Counted from the first letter of the stretch, positions 50,917-60,550 are shown. The stretch: 64,000 nt of DNA from Streptomyces sp. NBC_00510 (GCA_036013505.1 CP107851.1:1116001-1180000); one strand, 5' to 3'. The notes: generated by a model not told the origin, from the sequence alone. Numbers and translations are program-made.

Positions 50917-51792
50917 ATGGAGCTACGCCATCTGGAGTACTTCGTCGCGGTCGCGGAGGAGCACCACTTCACCCGCGCCGCCGAACGCCTCATGATCTCG
51001 CAGTCGGGCCTGTCCGCCTCCGTGCGCGCCCTGGAGCAGGAACTCGGCACGCCGCTGTTCGTGCGCAGCACCCGCAGCGTGGAGCTGACCGCGGCGGGCC
51101 GGGCCCTGCTGGACGAGGCCTGCCGCACGCTGGCGAGCGTACGGGCCGCCAAGGAGGCCGTGGCGGCCGTGCAGGGCCTGATGCGCGGGGTGCTCACCAT
51201 CGGCACCGAGCAGTGCCTGGCCGGCGTCGACGTGCCGGCGCTGCTGGCCCGCTTCCGCGCCCAGCACCCGGGCGTGGAGGTCCGGCTGCGGCAGGCCGGG
51301 TCGGCCGCCCTGGTGCAGGACATCACCAGCGGCCGGCTGGACGTGGCGTTCACGGCGCTGAGCGGCGAGGCGCCGGAGGGAGTGCAGCTGATGCCGATCA
51401 CCCGGGCTCCGATGGTCCTGCTGTGCCATCCCGGGCACCGGCTGGCCGGGGCGGACTCGGCCGGCTGGGCGGACCTCGGCGGCGAGGAGTTCGTGGACTT
51501 CCACCCCGACTGGGGCGCGCGCGGGCTCACCGACCGGGCCTTCGCCGCCAACGGGGTACCGCGCCGGGTCGCCCTGGAGGTCAACGACGTGCACAGCCTG
51601 ATCGACCTGGTCCACCACGGGCTCGGGATCGCCGTCGTGCCACGGCCCATCGCCCGCAAGGAGCACGCCGCGGGACTGCGCACCGTGACGCTGGACGGCG
51701 CCGAGGACCACGTCTGGGAGGTGTCGGCCGCCCTGCCCCAGGAGGACCGGGTCTCCCCCGCCGCCCGCAAACTGCTGTCCTACCTGCCGTGA
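50917..51792 (+). CDS. LysR-family transcriptional regulator
   Basis: Regulator of 291 residues. N-terminal HTH: MELRHLEYFVAVAEEHHFTRAAERLMISQSGLSASVRALEQELGTPLFVRSTR. The rest is the periplasmic-binding-like effector domain (MRGVLTIGTEQCLAGVDVPALLARFRAQHPGVEVRL...). Divergent from an aldo/keto reductase, which it likely activates. The palindrome ends next to its ATG, so there is almost no 5' leader. Confidence 0.9.
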   Translation: MELRHLEYFVAVAEEHHFTRAAERLMISQSGLSASVRALEQELGTPLFVRSTRSVELTAAGRALLDEACRTLASVRAAKEAVAAVQGLMRGVLTIGTEQCLAGVDVPALLARFRAQHPGVEVRLRQAGSAALVQDITSGRLDVAFTALSGEAPEGVQLMPITRAPMVLLCHPGHRLAGADSAGWADLGGEEFVDFHPDWGARGLTDRAFAANGVPRRVALEVNDVHSLIDLVHHGLGIAVVPRPIARKEHAAGLRTVTLDGAEDHVWEVSAALPQEDRVSPAARKLLSYLP

Positions 51793-51922
51793 CGTCACCG
51801 TCCACGCCTTCGCCGGCGGCCCCGCCGTGGACCTGCGGGCACCCGCAGCCGCGCGCACACTGGTGCCGGGCGCGCGGTGCCGCGCTCCCGGCACGTACCC
51901 CCACCCCGTTCTCCGGAGGGGC

Positions 51923-54442
51923 ATGAACAGCACGGCCCACGACCCGTACGTCCGGGTGCGCGGCGCCCGCGAGCACAACCTGCGCGACGTCGACGTCGAC
52001 GTCCCGCGGGACGCGCTGGCGGTGTTCACGGGGGTCTCCGGCTCGGGCAAGTCCTCGCTGGCGTTCGGCACCATCTACGCCGAGGCGCAGCGCCGCTACT
52101 TCGAGTCCGTCGCCCCGTACGCCCGCCGGCTCATCCATCAGGTGGGCGCGCCGGCGGTCGACGACGTCCTGGGGCTGCCCCCGGCGGTCGCCCTGGAACA
52201 GCGCCGCGGGGCACCCACCTCCCGCTCCTACGTGGGCACGGTGACGACCCTGTCCAACACGCTGCGGATGCTCTTCTCCCGCGCGGGCCGCTACCCGCAG
52301 GGGGCGGATCCCGTGGACTCCGACGCCTTCTCCCCCAACACGGCCGCGGGCGCCTGCCCGGTGTGCCAGGGGCTGGGCCGGGTGCACCGGGCCACCGAGG
52401 AGCTGATGGTCCCCGATCCCTCGCTGAGCGTCCGGGAGGGCGCGATCGCCGCCTGGCCGGGCGCCTGGCACGGCAAGAACCTGCGGGACGTCACCGGCAC
52501 CCTCGGGTACGACGTCGACCGGCCCTGGCGCGACCTGCCCGCGGAGGACCGGGAGTGGATCCTGTTCACCGACGAGCAGCCGGTGGTGACCGTGCACCCG
52601 GTGCGGGAGGCGGGCCGGATCCAGCGCCCGTACCAGGGCACCTTCCAGAGCGCGCGGCGCTACGTCATGCACACCTTCGCCGACTCCAAGAGCCCGGCGC
52701 TGCGCGCCCGCGCGGAGCGGTTCCTGGAGAGCTCGCTCTGCCCCGCCTGCGGCGGCAGCCGGCTGCGCCCGGAGTCCCTGGCCGTCACCTTCGCCGGCCG
52801 CAGCATCGCCGAGCTCAACGCGATGCACCTCGCGCGGCTCGCCGACGTGCTGCGCCCGGCCGCCCGCGGCGCGGTGGACGACCTCCCCGAGGGCCCGGAA
52901 CGGCAGATCGCCACGACGCTGTGCGCCGATCTCGTCGCGCGGATCGAGGTCGTCACCGAACTCGGCCTGGGCTACCTCAGCCTGGACCGCACGACGCCCA
53001 CGCTCTCCCCCGGCGAGCTGCAACGCCTGCGCCTGGCGACCCAGTTGCGCTCCGGCCTGTTCGGTGTGGTGTACGTGCTGGACGAGCCCTCGGCCGGGCT
53101 GCACCCGGCGGACAGCGAGGCGCTGCTGACGGTTCTGGTGCGGCTGCGGGACGCGGGGAACTCGGTGTTCGTCGTCGAGCACGACATGGACGTGGTGCGC
53201 CGCGCGGACTGGATCGTCGACGTCGGACCGCTCGCGGGCGAGCGCGGCGGCCAAGTGCTGTACAGCGGCCCGGTGGACGGGCTGGAGGCGGTCGCCGAGT
53301 CCGCCACCCGCCGGTTCCTGTTCGCCGCGGGACCCGATCCGGCCGCCGGGCGCGCCGCACGGAAGCCGTCGTCGTGGCTGGGTCTGCGCGGCATCGCCCG
53401 GCACAATCTGCGCGGCGTGGACGTCGAGCTGCCCCTCGGGGTGTTCACGGCGATCACGGGGGTGTCGGGTTCGGGCAAGTCGACGCTGGTGGGCGTACTG
53501 GCCGGGGTGCTGACGGAGCATCTGGGGCCTTCCGGCGCGGTGGACGACGCCGCCGTTCCGGCGGACGCCGCCGAGGGCGACGGCGGCGACGACGAGGCGT
53601 GGGAGGGCGCCGGCGCCGGGCCGGCGTTCGGCGTCCTGGCGGACGGCCTGCAGGCGGTGGACCGGCTGGTGCGGGTGGACCAGAAGCCCATCGGCCGCAC
53701 CCCGCGCTCCAACCTCGCCACCTACACCGGTCTGTTCGACACGGTGCGCAAGCTCTTCGCGGCCACCGACGCCGCGCGGCGGCACGGCTACAAGGCCGGG
53801 CGCTTCTCCTTCAACGTCGCGGGCGGCCGCTGCGAGACCTGCCAGGGCGAGGGCTTCGTCGCCGTCGAGCTGCTGTTCCTGCCCGGCACGTACGCCCCGT
53901 GCCCCACCTGCCACGGGGACCGCTACAACGAGGAGACGCTGGGCGTCCGTTACCGGGGGCGGAACGTCGCGGAGGTGCTCGGCATGACCGTGGACGCGGC
54001 GGCGGAGTTCTTCACGGACGTCCCTGCGGTCGCCCGGAGCCTGCGCACCCTCCAGGAGGTGGGGCTGGGCTACCTGCGGCTGGGGCAGCCGGCCACCGAG
54101 CTGTCGGGCGGCGAGGCGCAGCGGATCAAGCTCGCCTCGGAGCTGCAGCGCGGCCGCCGCGGGCACACCGTGTACCTGCTGGACGAGCCCACCACGGGCT
54201 TGCACCCGGCCGACGTGGAGCTGCTGATGCGGCAGTTGCACGGGCTGGTCGACGCCGGCCACTCGGTCTTCGTCGTCGAGCACGAGATGAGCGTCGTGGC
54301 GGGAGCCGACTGGGTGATCGACCTGGGCCCCGGCGGCGGGGACGCCGGAGGGAAGGTCGTCGCCACTGGGCGGCCCGCGGAGGTGGCCGGGGCCGAGGGC
54401 AGCCGTACGGCGCCCTACCTGGCGCGCCGGCTGACGGGCTGA
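51923..54442 (+). CDS. UvrA-like ABC ATPase, short (class II) type
   Basis: Tandem ABC ATPase of 839 residues, shorter than canonical UvrA (about 950) because the UvrB-binding region is missing. First half: Walker A GVSGSGKS (37-44), RSYVGTVTTLSNTLRMLF, zinc module CPVC...CPAC, signature LSPGELQRLRLA and VVYVLDEPSAGLHPAD. Second half: GVSGSGKS again, zinc module CETC...CPTC, signature LSGGEAQRIKLA and VYLLDEPTTGLHPAD. Such proteins (UvrA2, DrrC-like) help tolerate DNA-intercalating drugs. The first signature has Pro for Gly. CGGAGGGG precedes ATG 51923. No antibiotic cluster lies nearby. Confidence 0.85.
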   Translation: MNSTAHDPYVRVRGAREHNLRDVDVDVPRDALAVFTGVSGSGKSSLAFGTIYAEAQRRYFESVAPYARRLIHQVGAPAVDDVLGLPPAVALEQRRGAPTSRSYVGTVTTLSNTLRMLFSRAGRYPQGADPVDSDAFSPNTAAGACPVCQGLGRVHRATEELMVPDPSLSVREGAIAAWPGAWHGKNLRDVTGTLGYDVDRPWRDLPAEDREWILFTDEQPVVTVHPVREAGRIQRPYQGTFQSARRYVMHTFADSKSPALRARAERFLESSLCPACGGSRLRPESLAVTFAGRSIAELNAMHLARLADVLRPAARGAVDDLPEGPERQIATTLCADLVARIEVVTELGLGYLSLDRTTPTLSPGELQRLRLATQLRSGLFGVVYVLDEPSAGLHPADSEALLTVLVRLRDAGNSVFVVEHDMDVVRRADWIVDVGPLAGERGGQVLYSGPVDGLEAVAESATRRFLFAAGPDPAAGRAARKPSSWLGLRGIARHNLRGVDVELPLGVFTAITGVSGSGKSTLVGVLAGVLTEHLGPSGAVDDAAVPADAAEGDGGDDEAWEGAGAGPAFGVLADGLQAVDRLVRVDQKPIGRTPRSNLATYTGLFDTVRKLFAATDAARRHGYKAGRFSFNVAGGRCETCQGEGFVAVELLFLPGTYAPCPTCHGDRYNEETLGVRYRGRNVAEVLGMTVDAAAEFFTDVPAVARSLRTLQEVGLGYLRLGQPATELSGGEAQRIKLASELQRGRRGHTVYLLDEPTTGLHPADVELLMRQLHGLVDAGHSVFVVEHEMSVVAGADWVIDLGPGGGDAGGKVVATGRPAEVAGAEGSRTAPYLARRLTG

Positions 54443-54470
54443 CCGTTCCATCCGCGGTCCGCCCCCGGCT

Positions 54471-54911
54471 TCACACGGCCCGCCAGCCGCTCCAGCGCCG
54501 TACGGAGACCTCCAGGACGGGCCCCGCGGGTGGACGGCCCGCGTACTGGCCGTACTTGGCGGTCAGCAGGGCGACGCAGCGGGCGGCCGCTGCCGATCCG
54601 CCGGGCGGTCCGCCCACCGGTGGGAGGACGCGGGCCGTGCCGTCGGCGCGGGCCCACCACAGCAGGTCCCAGTCCTCGTCGTAGCGGTCGGCGAGCAGGC
54701 AGACCGACGGGTTGGCGTCGATGTTGGCCAGGCGTTTCAGGCGCGTGGTCCGTTTGGGTTTGTGGTCCACGGCCAGCGCGACCGTGTCACCGTCCACGGC
54801 GAAGACCACCGGCACCAGGTGCGGCACGCCGGCGGCGTCGGCGGTGGCCAGGCGTGCGACGCGTGCCGCGGCGAAGCGCCCGCGCGCCTCACCGCCCGTC
54901 AGGGCCGGCAT
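54471..54911 (-). CDS. PPOX-class F420-dependent oxidoreductase
   Basis: Split-barrel flavin/F420-binding protein of 146 residues: ARVARLATADAAGVPHLVPVVFAVDGDTVALAVDHKPKRTTRLKRLANIDANPSVCLLADRYDEDWDLLWWARADGTARVL. This matches the actinomycete TIGR03668-like group. It reduces a small molecule with F420H2 or FMNH2. It follows an F420-type LLM gene by 31 bp, so both probably use one cofactor pool in an operon. Confidence 0.85.
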   Translation of the reverse strand: MPALTGGEARGRFAAARVARLATADAAGVPHLVPVVFAVDGDTVALAVDHKPKRTTRLKRLANIDANPSVCLLADRYDEDWDLLWWARADGTARVLPPVGGPPGGSAAAARCVALLTAKYGQYAGRPPAGPVLEVSVRRWSGWRAV

Positions 54912-54942
54912 CGGGTCCTCCCCTCGTCGTGGCCCCGCCGGG

Positions 54943-55767
54943 TCAGCGGAACCGGTCGGCCAGCGCGGCCATTTCGTCCAGGTGCTCCAGGGTCTCCCGT
55001 TCGGGCAGCGTCGGCAGGTGGAGCAGCACCCGTTCGACGCCGAGCCGCCGGTAGCCCTCGAGCTGCTCGGGGCCGCCGCGGACCCCGTACACCGTCACGG
55101 GCACGTCGCGTCCGGTGACCTCGCGCAGCCGCTCGATGCGCGGGCCGAGGTCGTCCGGCGCGTCACTGTTGGCGAGCCAGGCGTCGCCGAACTCGGCGAC
55201 CCGGCCGAACCCGCCCTCGCCGCCGCCGACGTAGATCGGCGGATGGGGCCGCCGTACCGGCTTGGGCCAGGCGAAGACGGGGTCGAAGTCGACGAACCGG
55301 CCGTGGAACTCGGCCTTGTCCGCGGTCCACAGCTCGCGGATCGCCCGCAGCCGTTCGTCGGTGAGCAGGCCGCGCGTGGCGGGGTCGGCGCCGTGGTTCC
55401 GCATCTCCTCGCGGTTCCAGCCGACGCCGACGCCGAGGACGGCACGGCCGTCGGAGACCAGGTCGAGGGAGGCCACCTCCTTGGCCGTGTGGATCGGGTC
55501 GCGCTGCGGGATCAGCGCGATCCCGGTGCCCAGCAGCAGACGCCGGGTGACGGCGGCGATCACGGAGAGGGCGACGAAGGGGTCGAGGGTGCGGTAGTAC
55601 ACCTCCGGCAGCTCGCCACCCATGGGGTAGGGGCTCTCGCGCCTGACGGGGATGTGGCTGTGCTCGGCGATGAAGAGCGAGTCGAACGCCCGTTCCTCCA
55701 GGGCGGTGCCGAGCGGGGCGGGGCGGATGACCTGATCGGTGATGAAGGTCGAGATCCCGATGTACAC
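54943..55767 (-). CDS. LLM-class F420-dependent oxidoreductase
   Basis: TIM-barrel oxidoreductase of 274 residues. N-terminal VYIGISTFITDQVIRPAPLGTALEERAFDSLFIAEHSHIPVRRESPYP and RRLLLGTGIALIPQRDPIHTAKEVASLDLVSDGRAVLGVGVGWNREEMRNHG match the F420-dependent branch (TIGR03619-like). The start is GTG at 55767, with GGAG 5 nt upstream. First gene of a two-gene F420/flavin operon with the PPOX protein. Confidence 0.85.
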   Translation of the reverse strand: MYIGISTFITDQVIRPAPLGTALEERAFDSLFIAEHSHIPVRRESPYPMGGELPEVYYRTLDPFVALSVIAAVTRRLLLGTGIALIPQRDPIHTAKEVASLDLVSDGRAVLGVGVGWNREEMRNHGADPATRGLLTDERLRAIRELWTADKAEFHGRFVDFDPVFAWPKPVRRPHPPIYVGGGEGGFGRVAEFGDAWLANSDAPDDLGPRIERLREVTGRDVPVTVYGVRGGPEQLEGYRRLGVERVLLHLPTLPERETLEHLDEMAALADRFR

Positions 55768-55819
55768 GACGGCTCCGTGGGTCGCGGCGAGCGGATGGCA
55801 CACTGTGCTGCCTACCCCG

Positions 55820-55851
55820 CCCGGGTGGCCGCGCGGCCACGACCACCCGGG
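55820..55851 (-). terminator. Terminator hairpin
   Basis: CCCGGGTGG and CCACCCGGG form a 9-bp stem, with a GCCGCGCGGC-like inner pairing, after the SecDF stop. Confidence 0.55.
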
Positions 55852-55874
55852 AGGAGCATCGCGCCGGGTGTCCG

Positions 55875-58139
55875 TCAGCCGGCCGCCACGGGGCGCGCGG
55901 TCACCGGCGCCCGCTTGCGCCGGTGCAGTTCCACGGCGAGCGGCGCGGCGGTGAACACCGAGGACCAGGTGCCCACGGCGAGCCCGATGAGCAGGGCCAG
56001 CGCGAAGTCGGCGAGCGATCCCTCCCCCAGCACGGCGAGCGCGGCGAGGACGAACGCCGCGCCCATCCCGGTGTTCACGGTGCGGGGCACCGTCTGCAGG
56101 ACCGCGGCGTTGGCGACACGGGCGAAGGGGCGCCTCCGGTCGCGCCGGGCCAGTTCCCTGACCCGGTCGAAGACGACGACGGAGTCGTTGACCGAGTAGC
56201 CGACGACGGTCAGCAGGGCCGCGACGAAGACGCCGTCGACGGGCTTGCCCAGCCAGGCGAACACCCCCACGAGGACGACGACGTCGTGCGCCATGGCGAC
56301 CACCGCCGACGCGCCGAACGTCCACCGGAACCGGGCCGCCAGGTAGACGAGTTGGGCGGCCAGCGCCACGGCGAGGGCGATGACGGCGCCACGCCGCAGC
56401 TCCTTGCCGATGCCGGGCCCGACGGACTCGTCACGGAGTTTCTCCGCCTGCCCGCCGAGGCCGCTGATCGCCGCGGTGACGCGGTCCTCCTCCGCCTCGG
56501 TCAGCTCCGCGGTGCGCACGGTGAGACGGTCGTCGCCCGAGGTCTGCACGACGGCCCGGGGGAATCCGGCACCGGCCAGGACCTCGCGCGCCCGGTCGGC
56601 GCCCACCGGCCGGTCCGTGGCGTACTCGATGAGCCGGCCACCGGTGAACTCCACCCCGAGGTCGGCACCCCGCACGAGGACGCCGGAGCCCGCCAGGACG
56701 AGGACCGCCGCCGACACGGCGAGCCAGCGCCGTGGGCGCCGCATCAGGTCGGGGTCGCGGCGGGTGATCCGTTCCCGTACGGCGCCGATGCCCGCGATGC
56801 CGGACAGGTGCGGGCGCCGTCGGACGGAGCGGCGGGCCACGGCCTGTTCGGCGAGGGCCCGGGTGATCACCAGCGCGCTGAGCATCGACGCCAGCACACC
56901 GATGCCGAGGGTGACGCCGAAACCGCGCACCGGCCCGGAGCCCAGGAAGAACAGCAGCGCGGCGGCGATGAGGGTGGTGACGTTGGTGTCCGCGACGGCG
57001 CTGAAGGCCTTCCGGAACCCGGCGGTCAGCGCAGACCCCAGGCTGGCGCGGCGCCGTGCGGCGTACTCCTCGCGGGCCCGTTCGAAGACCAGCACGTTGG
57101 CGTCCACGGCCATGCCGATCGCCAGGACGAAGCCCGCGAGTCCCGGCAGGGTGAGGGTCGCGCCGAGGGCGGCCAGCGCCGCGTAGGCGACCAGGCCGTA
57201 GCAGGCCAGCGCGACGACGGCCAGGGCGCCGACGAGGCGGTAGACGGCGATGACGAACAGCGAGGTCAGCACGGTGCCGAGGCCCGCGGCCCAGACGGCG
57301 GCCGTGACGGCCTCGGCGCCGAGGGTGGGGCCGACCGTGCGCTGCTCGACGGTCTCCACGGGTACGGGCAGGGCGCCCCCGCTGATCAGCAGGGCCAGTT
57401 CGCGTGCCTCGGCGTCGTCGAACGTGCCGGTGATCCGGGTCGAGCCGCCGGTGATGCCGGTCCGGCAGGCGACCGACGCGTCGACCTGTGGGGAGGAGAT
57501 CACCTTGTCGTCCAGGACGATGGCGACGCGACGCGCGGGGTCGCCCGGGGCACGGCAGGCCGCCTCGCCGGTCAGGCGCGCCCACGCGTCGCGGCCCTCC
57601 CCCTTGAAGTCGAGGTCCACGTACCAGCCCGCACCGGTGTCCTGGTCGAAGCGGGCGTGCGCGCCCTTGACGTCCCCGCCGGTCAGGGAGACGGCGCGGA
57701 GCCGGAGCGACTGGCCGGACTCGTCGGCGAGGACGCGTTCCTCGGGCCGCTCGGGCAGCGGGGTGGTGACGTCGTCGCCTTCGCGGGCCGTGCCGAGCAC
57801 GGCGTGGAAGGTGAGCTGGGCGGTACGGCCGAGGACGGCGGCGGCCTGCGCCGGGTCCTGCACACCGGGCAGTTCGACAATGATCCGGTGGTCCCCGGAC
57901 TGCACGATGGCGGGTTCCGCGACGCCGAGGGCGTCGACGCGGCCGCGCAGCACCTCGACGGTGCGGGCGGTGGCCTCGGCGTCGGCGGGCGCCGAGGGGG
58001 TCGAGCGGGTCTCCAGGACGATCTGGGTGCCGCCGCGCAGGTCGAGTCCGAGGCGGACCGGCACGGTGGCGGCGACGTAGAGGGACAGGGCGACGGCAAC
58101 GAGGGCGAGCAACGCCCGCACGCGCGTGGCGCGTGTCAC
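55875..58139 (-). CDS. secDF: Fused SecD-SecF protein
   Basis: Membrane protein of 754 residues with SecD (about 1-470) and SecF (about 480-754) in one chain, 12 membrane segments. SecD parts: GLDLRGGTQIVLETR, the P1 head domain with RRVAIVLDDKVISSPQV, and GFVLAIGMAVDANVLVFERAREE. SecF parts: DLGVEFTGGRLIEY, VVGYSVNDSVVVFDRVRE and TVNTGMGAAFVLAAL. It uses proton motive force to help pull exported proteins across the membrane. Streptomycetes often carry such a fused copy besides split secD/secF. Start is GTG at 58139, with GGAGG 5 nt before. It is followed by a two-component system upstream. Confidence 0.9.
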   Translation of the reverse strand: MTRATRVRALLALVAVALSLYVAATVPVRLGLDLRGGTQIVLETRSTPSAPADAEATARTVEVLRGRVDALGVAEPAIVQSGDHRIIVELPGVQDPAQAAAVLGRTAQLTFHAVLGTAREGDDVTTPLPERPEERVLADESGQSLRLRAVSLTGGDVKGAHARFDQDTGAGWYVDLDFKGEGRDAWARLTGEAACRAPGDPARRVAIVLDDKVISSPQVDASVACRTGITGGSTRITGTFDDAEARELALLISGGALPVPVETVEQRTVGPTLGAEAVTAAVWAAGLGTVLTSLFVIAVYRLVGALAVVALACYGLVAYAALAALGATLTLPGLAGFVLAIGMAVDANVLVFERAREEYAARRRASLGSALTAGFRKAFSAVADTNVTTLIAAALLFFLGSGPVRGFGVTLGIGVLASMLSALVITRALAEQAVARRSVRRRPHLSGIAGIGAVRERITRRDPDLMRRPRRWLAVSAAVLVLAGSGVLVRGADLGVEFTGGRLIEYATDRPVGADRAREVLAGAGFPRAVVQTSGDDRLTVRTAELTEAEEDRVTAAISGLGGQAEKLRDESVGPGIGKELRRGAVIALAVALAAQLVYLAARFRWTFGASAVVAMAHDVVVLVGVFAWLGKPVDGVFVAALLTVVGYSVNDSVVVFDRVRELARRDRRRPFARVANAAVLQTVPRTVNTGMGAAFVLAALAVLGEGSLADFALALLIGLAVGTWSSVFTAAPLAVELHRRKRAPVTARPVAAG

Positions 58140-58203
58140 GGGGGCCTCCAGCAGGCAGGGCGCAGCCGCGCGGGGCGGCATGCGAGGGAAATGTGAGGGA
58201 GTG

Positions 58204-58617
58204 TCAGATGCCTGTGGAGGAGGGTGGGGCACGTCCGCGGCAGGGTGACGCCTGCGCGGTCGCGGAGGCGTCGCGGTCCGCGGACGGTCGCGGTGTGACG
58301 GACCCCGAGCAGCTGAGGGCGGTCCGGGCGGAGGCGGTCGCGGCGTCGAGGAGCGGCGAGTGCCGCTCACCCGGGGCGTCGCGCCATGACCGGGCGGACG
58401 CGGCACAGTCGGCGATCGGCCCGGTGGCGTACGGACCGGGGTCCCGGTCACCCGTGGCGGCGGGGGGCGGCGGGGCGTGCCCGGGTCCCGTCGCGGCGAC
58501 GGCCGGGACGAGGAGCCCGAGGAGTGCGAACAGGGTGACGACCAGCGTCCCGGCGACCGCCCTCACCGACCGGCGAGGGCCGCGCGGGCGGGCCGCGGGG
58601 GCACGGCGCGGTGCCAT
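58204..58617 (-). CDS. Exported or membrane-anchored protein of unknown function
   Basis: Protein of 137 residues with an Arg/Pro-rich start, one hydrophobic segment (GTLVVTLFALLGLLVPAVAA, about 22-41) ending in a possible signal-peptidase site, and a Pro/Ala/Ser-rich mature part with three cysteines (DCAASARSW, LSCSGSV, SPCRGRA). No family recognised. GGAGG lies 6 nt before ATG 58617. It is 64 bp upstream of secDF and likely co-transcribed, so it might be an export partner or substrate. Confidence 0.6.
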   Translation of the reverse strand: MAPRRAPAARPRGPRRSVRAVAGTLVVTLFALLGLLVPAVAATGPGHAPPPPAATGDRDPGPYATGPIADCAASARSWRDAPGERHSPLLDAATASARTALSCSGSVTPRPSADRDASATAQASPCRGRAPPSSTGI

Positions 58618-58682
58618 GCGGCACCTCCTCGTCGGTCGTCGGGGGTGGTGAGGGAGAGAGGGGCGGAGTTCGGGCGGCGGGC

Positions 58683-59348
58683 TCACGCCTCGATGAGGCC
58701 GGCCCTTATCGCGTAGCGGGTGAGCTGCAGCCGGTCGTGCAGGCCGAGTTTGCCCAGCAGGTTCGCGCGGTGCCGGTGGACGGTCTTGACGCTGATCACC
58801 AGCGCCTCGGCGATCTCCTTGGAGGAGTGCCCCTCGGCGACGAGCTTGAGCACCTCCTCCTCGCGCGCCGTCAGCACGTGGTCAGGGGCCTGCTGGCCGT
58901 GGCGGGCGCGGTCGAGGTAGTTGCGGATCAGGGCGGTGACCGCGCCGGGGTAGAGGAACGGTTCGTCGCGCATCGCGGCCCGGCAGGCGGCGACCAGGTC
59001 GCGGTCGGCGACCGACTTCAGCACGTAGCCGCAGGCACCCGCCTTGAGCGCCTGGAAGAGGTACTGCTCGTTGTCGTGCATCGTCAGCATCAGGATGCGC
59101 AGCCCCGGTTTCAGCGCGGCCAGGTCGCGGGTCGCCTGCAAGCCCGTGACGCGGGGCATCGAGACGTCCAGGATGGCCAGGTCGACGTCCTGGGCGCGGG
59201 CCAGCGCGATGGCCTCCGCGCCGTCCCCGGCCTCGGCGACGACCTCCAGATCCGGTTCGCGGTCCAGGATCAGCCGCACCCCGCGGCGTACCAGGGCGTG
59301 GTCGTCGGCGAGGAGGATGCGGATCGGGGTCGGTCCGGTCGGGGTCAT
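58683..59348 (-). CDS. NarL/FixJ-type response regulator
   Basis: Response regulator of 221 residues. Receiver (about 9-125): ILLADDHALVRRGV, phosphoacceptor D61 in AILDVSMPRVTGL, LTMHDNEQYL and YVLKSVADRDL. C-terminal LuxR HTH: LTAREEEVLKLVAEGHSSKEIAEALVISVKTVHRHRANLLGKLGLHDR. The ATG overlaps the kinase stop (ATGA, 59345-59348), so the pair is translationally coupled. Probable targets include the adjacent secDF unit and the divergent DksA genes. Confidence 0.95.
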   Translation of the reverse strand: MTPTGPTPIRILLADDHALVRRGVRLILDREPDLEVVAEAGDGAEAIALARAQDVDLAILDVSMPRVTGLQATRDLAALKPGLRILMLTMHDNEQYLFQALKAGACGYVLKSVADRDLVAACRAAMRDEPFLYPGAVTALIRNYLDRARHGQQAPDHVLTAREEEVLKLVAEGHSSKEIAEALVISVKTVHRHRANLLGKLGLHDRLQLTRYAIRAGLIEA

Positions 59349-60301
59349 GAGCGGTCCCTCGGGGCGGGCGCGGTCAGCCGGACCTGGGTGCCGGCCCGTG
59401 GTGTGGAGGTGATGTCGAGCGCGGCCCCGAGGAGCAGGGCCCGTTCGCGCATGCCGCGGATACCGGCGCCCTCGTGGACGATGCCGGTGCCGCGTCCGTC
59501 GTCGCTGACGCCGAGCACGACGCGGCCGGCGCTGTGGCGCAGGCTGACCTCGACCCGTCCGGCCTCGGCGTGGCGGGCGACGTTCGTCAGGCTCTCCTGG
59601 GCGACGCGGTACAGCACGAGTTCCGTCTCGCGGTCGAGCGACGGCAGATCGGTGTCGAAGCGGCGCCGCACGCCCAGTCCGGTGTGCGTGGCGAAGTCGC
59701 CGGTGAGCGAGGTCAGCGCGCTGACCAGACCGAGGTCGTCCAGCACCGCGGGGCGCAGCCGGCGGGCGAGCCTGCGGACCTCGTCCAGGCTCTCCCTGGT
59801 GATCTCCTGCGCCTGCCGCAGTTCGCCGCGGAGCGGCTCGGGCGCCTGGTCGGCGGCGCGGGTCAGTTCGAGCAGGACGGCGGTCATGCTCTGCCCCACC
59901 TCGTCGTGGAGTTCCTGGGCGACCCGCCTGCGCTCGGACTCCTGCGCGAACAGGACGCGGGCGCTGCTGGTGGCCCGCTCCTCCTCCAGCCGGTCCAGCA
60001 TGGCGTTGAAGGTGCGGATCAGCTCGGGGACGCCGCCGTGGCCGCGCGTCGCCGGGAGCCGCTGCCCGGGGCGCAGCAGGTCGACGGTGGTCATCAGCCG
60101 GGTCAGCCGGTCCAGCGGGGCCAGGCCGACCCGCAGGAGCACGGCGTTGGCGACCAGCATGACCGCGAGGCCGCCCACCAGGATCACCGCCTCGGCCAGC
60201 ACCACGGGTACGGAGACGGTCACCGGGGCCCACAACAGCAGTGCCGTGGCCGTACCCAGCACCACGGCGTTCAGCCCGAAGATCCGCCAGAACAGGGACA
60301 C
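59345..60301 (-). CDS. NarL-type sensor histidine kinase
   Basis: Membrane histidine kinase of 318 residues. Two N-terminal hydrophobic segments (about 8-25 and 33-55) lie close together, with almost no external loop, so it likely senses membrane or internal state. A HAMP region (LAPLDRLTRLMTTVD) follows, then HisKA_3 (ERRRVAQELHDEVGQSMTAVLLELTRAA, His near 133), then the HATPase (YRVAQESLTNVARHAEAGRVEV, VSDDGRGTG). Start is GTG at 60301, with GGAGG 10 nt before. Coupled to the response regulator. Confidence 0.95.
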   Translation of the reverse strand: MSLFWRIFGLNAVVLGTATALLLWAPVTVSVPVVLAEAVILVGGLAVMLVANAVLLRVGLAPLDRLTRLMTTVDLLRPGQRLPATRGHGGVPELIRTFNAMLDRLEEERATSSARVLFAQESERRRVAQELHDEVGQSMTAVLLELTRAADQAPEPLRGELRQAQEITRESLDEVRRLARRLRPAVLDDLGLVSALTSLTGDFATHTGLGVRRRFDTDLPSLDRETELVLYRVAQESLTNVARHAEAGRVEVSLRHSAGRVVLGVSDDGRGTGIVHEGAGIRGMRERALLLGAALDITSTPRAGTQVRLTAPAPRDRS

Positions 60302-60445
60302 CTGACGTCGGCCTCCTTCTCCCGCTCTTCCCTCGTCGCTTCACACGCGCACACCGGCCGCCCGCCTCCGCGGGTTCCGGCAGGCGGGCGCGGCCGTCGT
60401 GGTGACGGCCTCCGTCCAGCCTGCCCGTGCCCGGGTGCCCTGGTC

Positions 60446-60550
60446 GATGGGGTGCGACCCCCATCTCCGGGGTGGTCGTGAGGTCGCCTGCGGGGCTCCG
60501 GATGGGGTCCGGTACCCACCGCGAATGGGTGTCACGGCCGATGGGCAGGC
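60446..60550. promoter_or_regulatory. Repeated GATGGG elements in the kinase-DksA gap
   Basis: GATGGGG...CCCCATC (60446-60465) is a 7-bp-arm inverted repeat with a 6-nt centre. Further copies GATGGGGTCC (60501-60510), GAATGGGTGTC (60523) and GATGGGC (60540) follow. The 354-bp gap 60302-60655 contains no gene. Candidate binding sites for the response regulator. Confidence 0.35.

Noticed and set aside
51581..54451. 956-codon minus-strand open frame opposite uvrA, and a 935-codon frame on the plus strand
   Set aside because: Both mirror the UvrA codons and show no recognisable domain.
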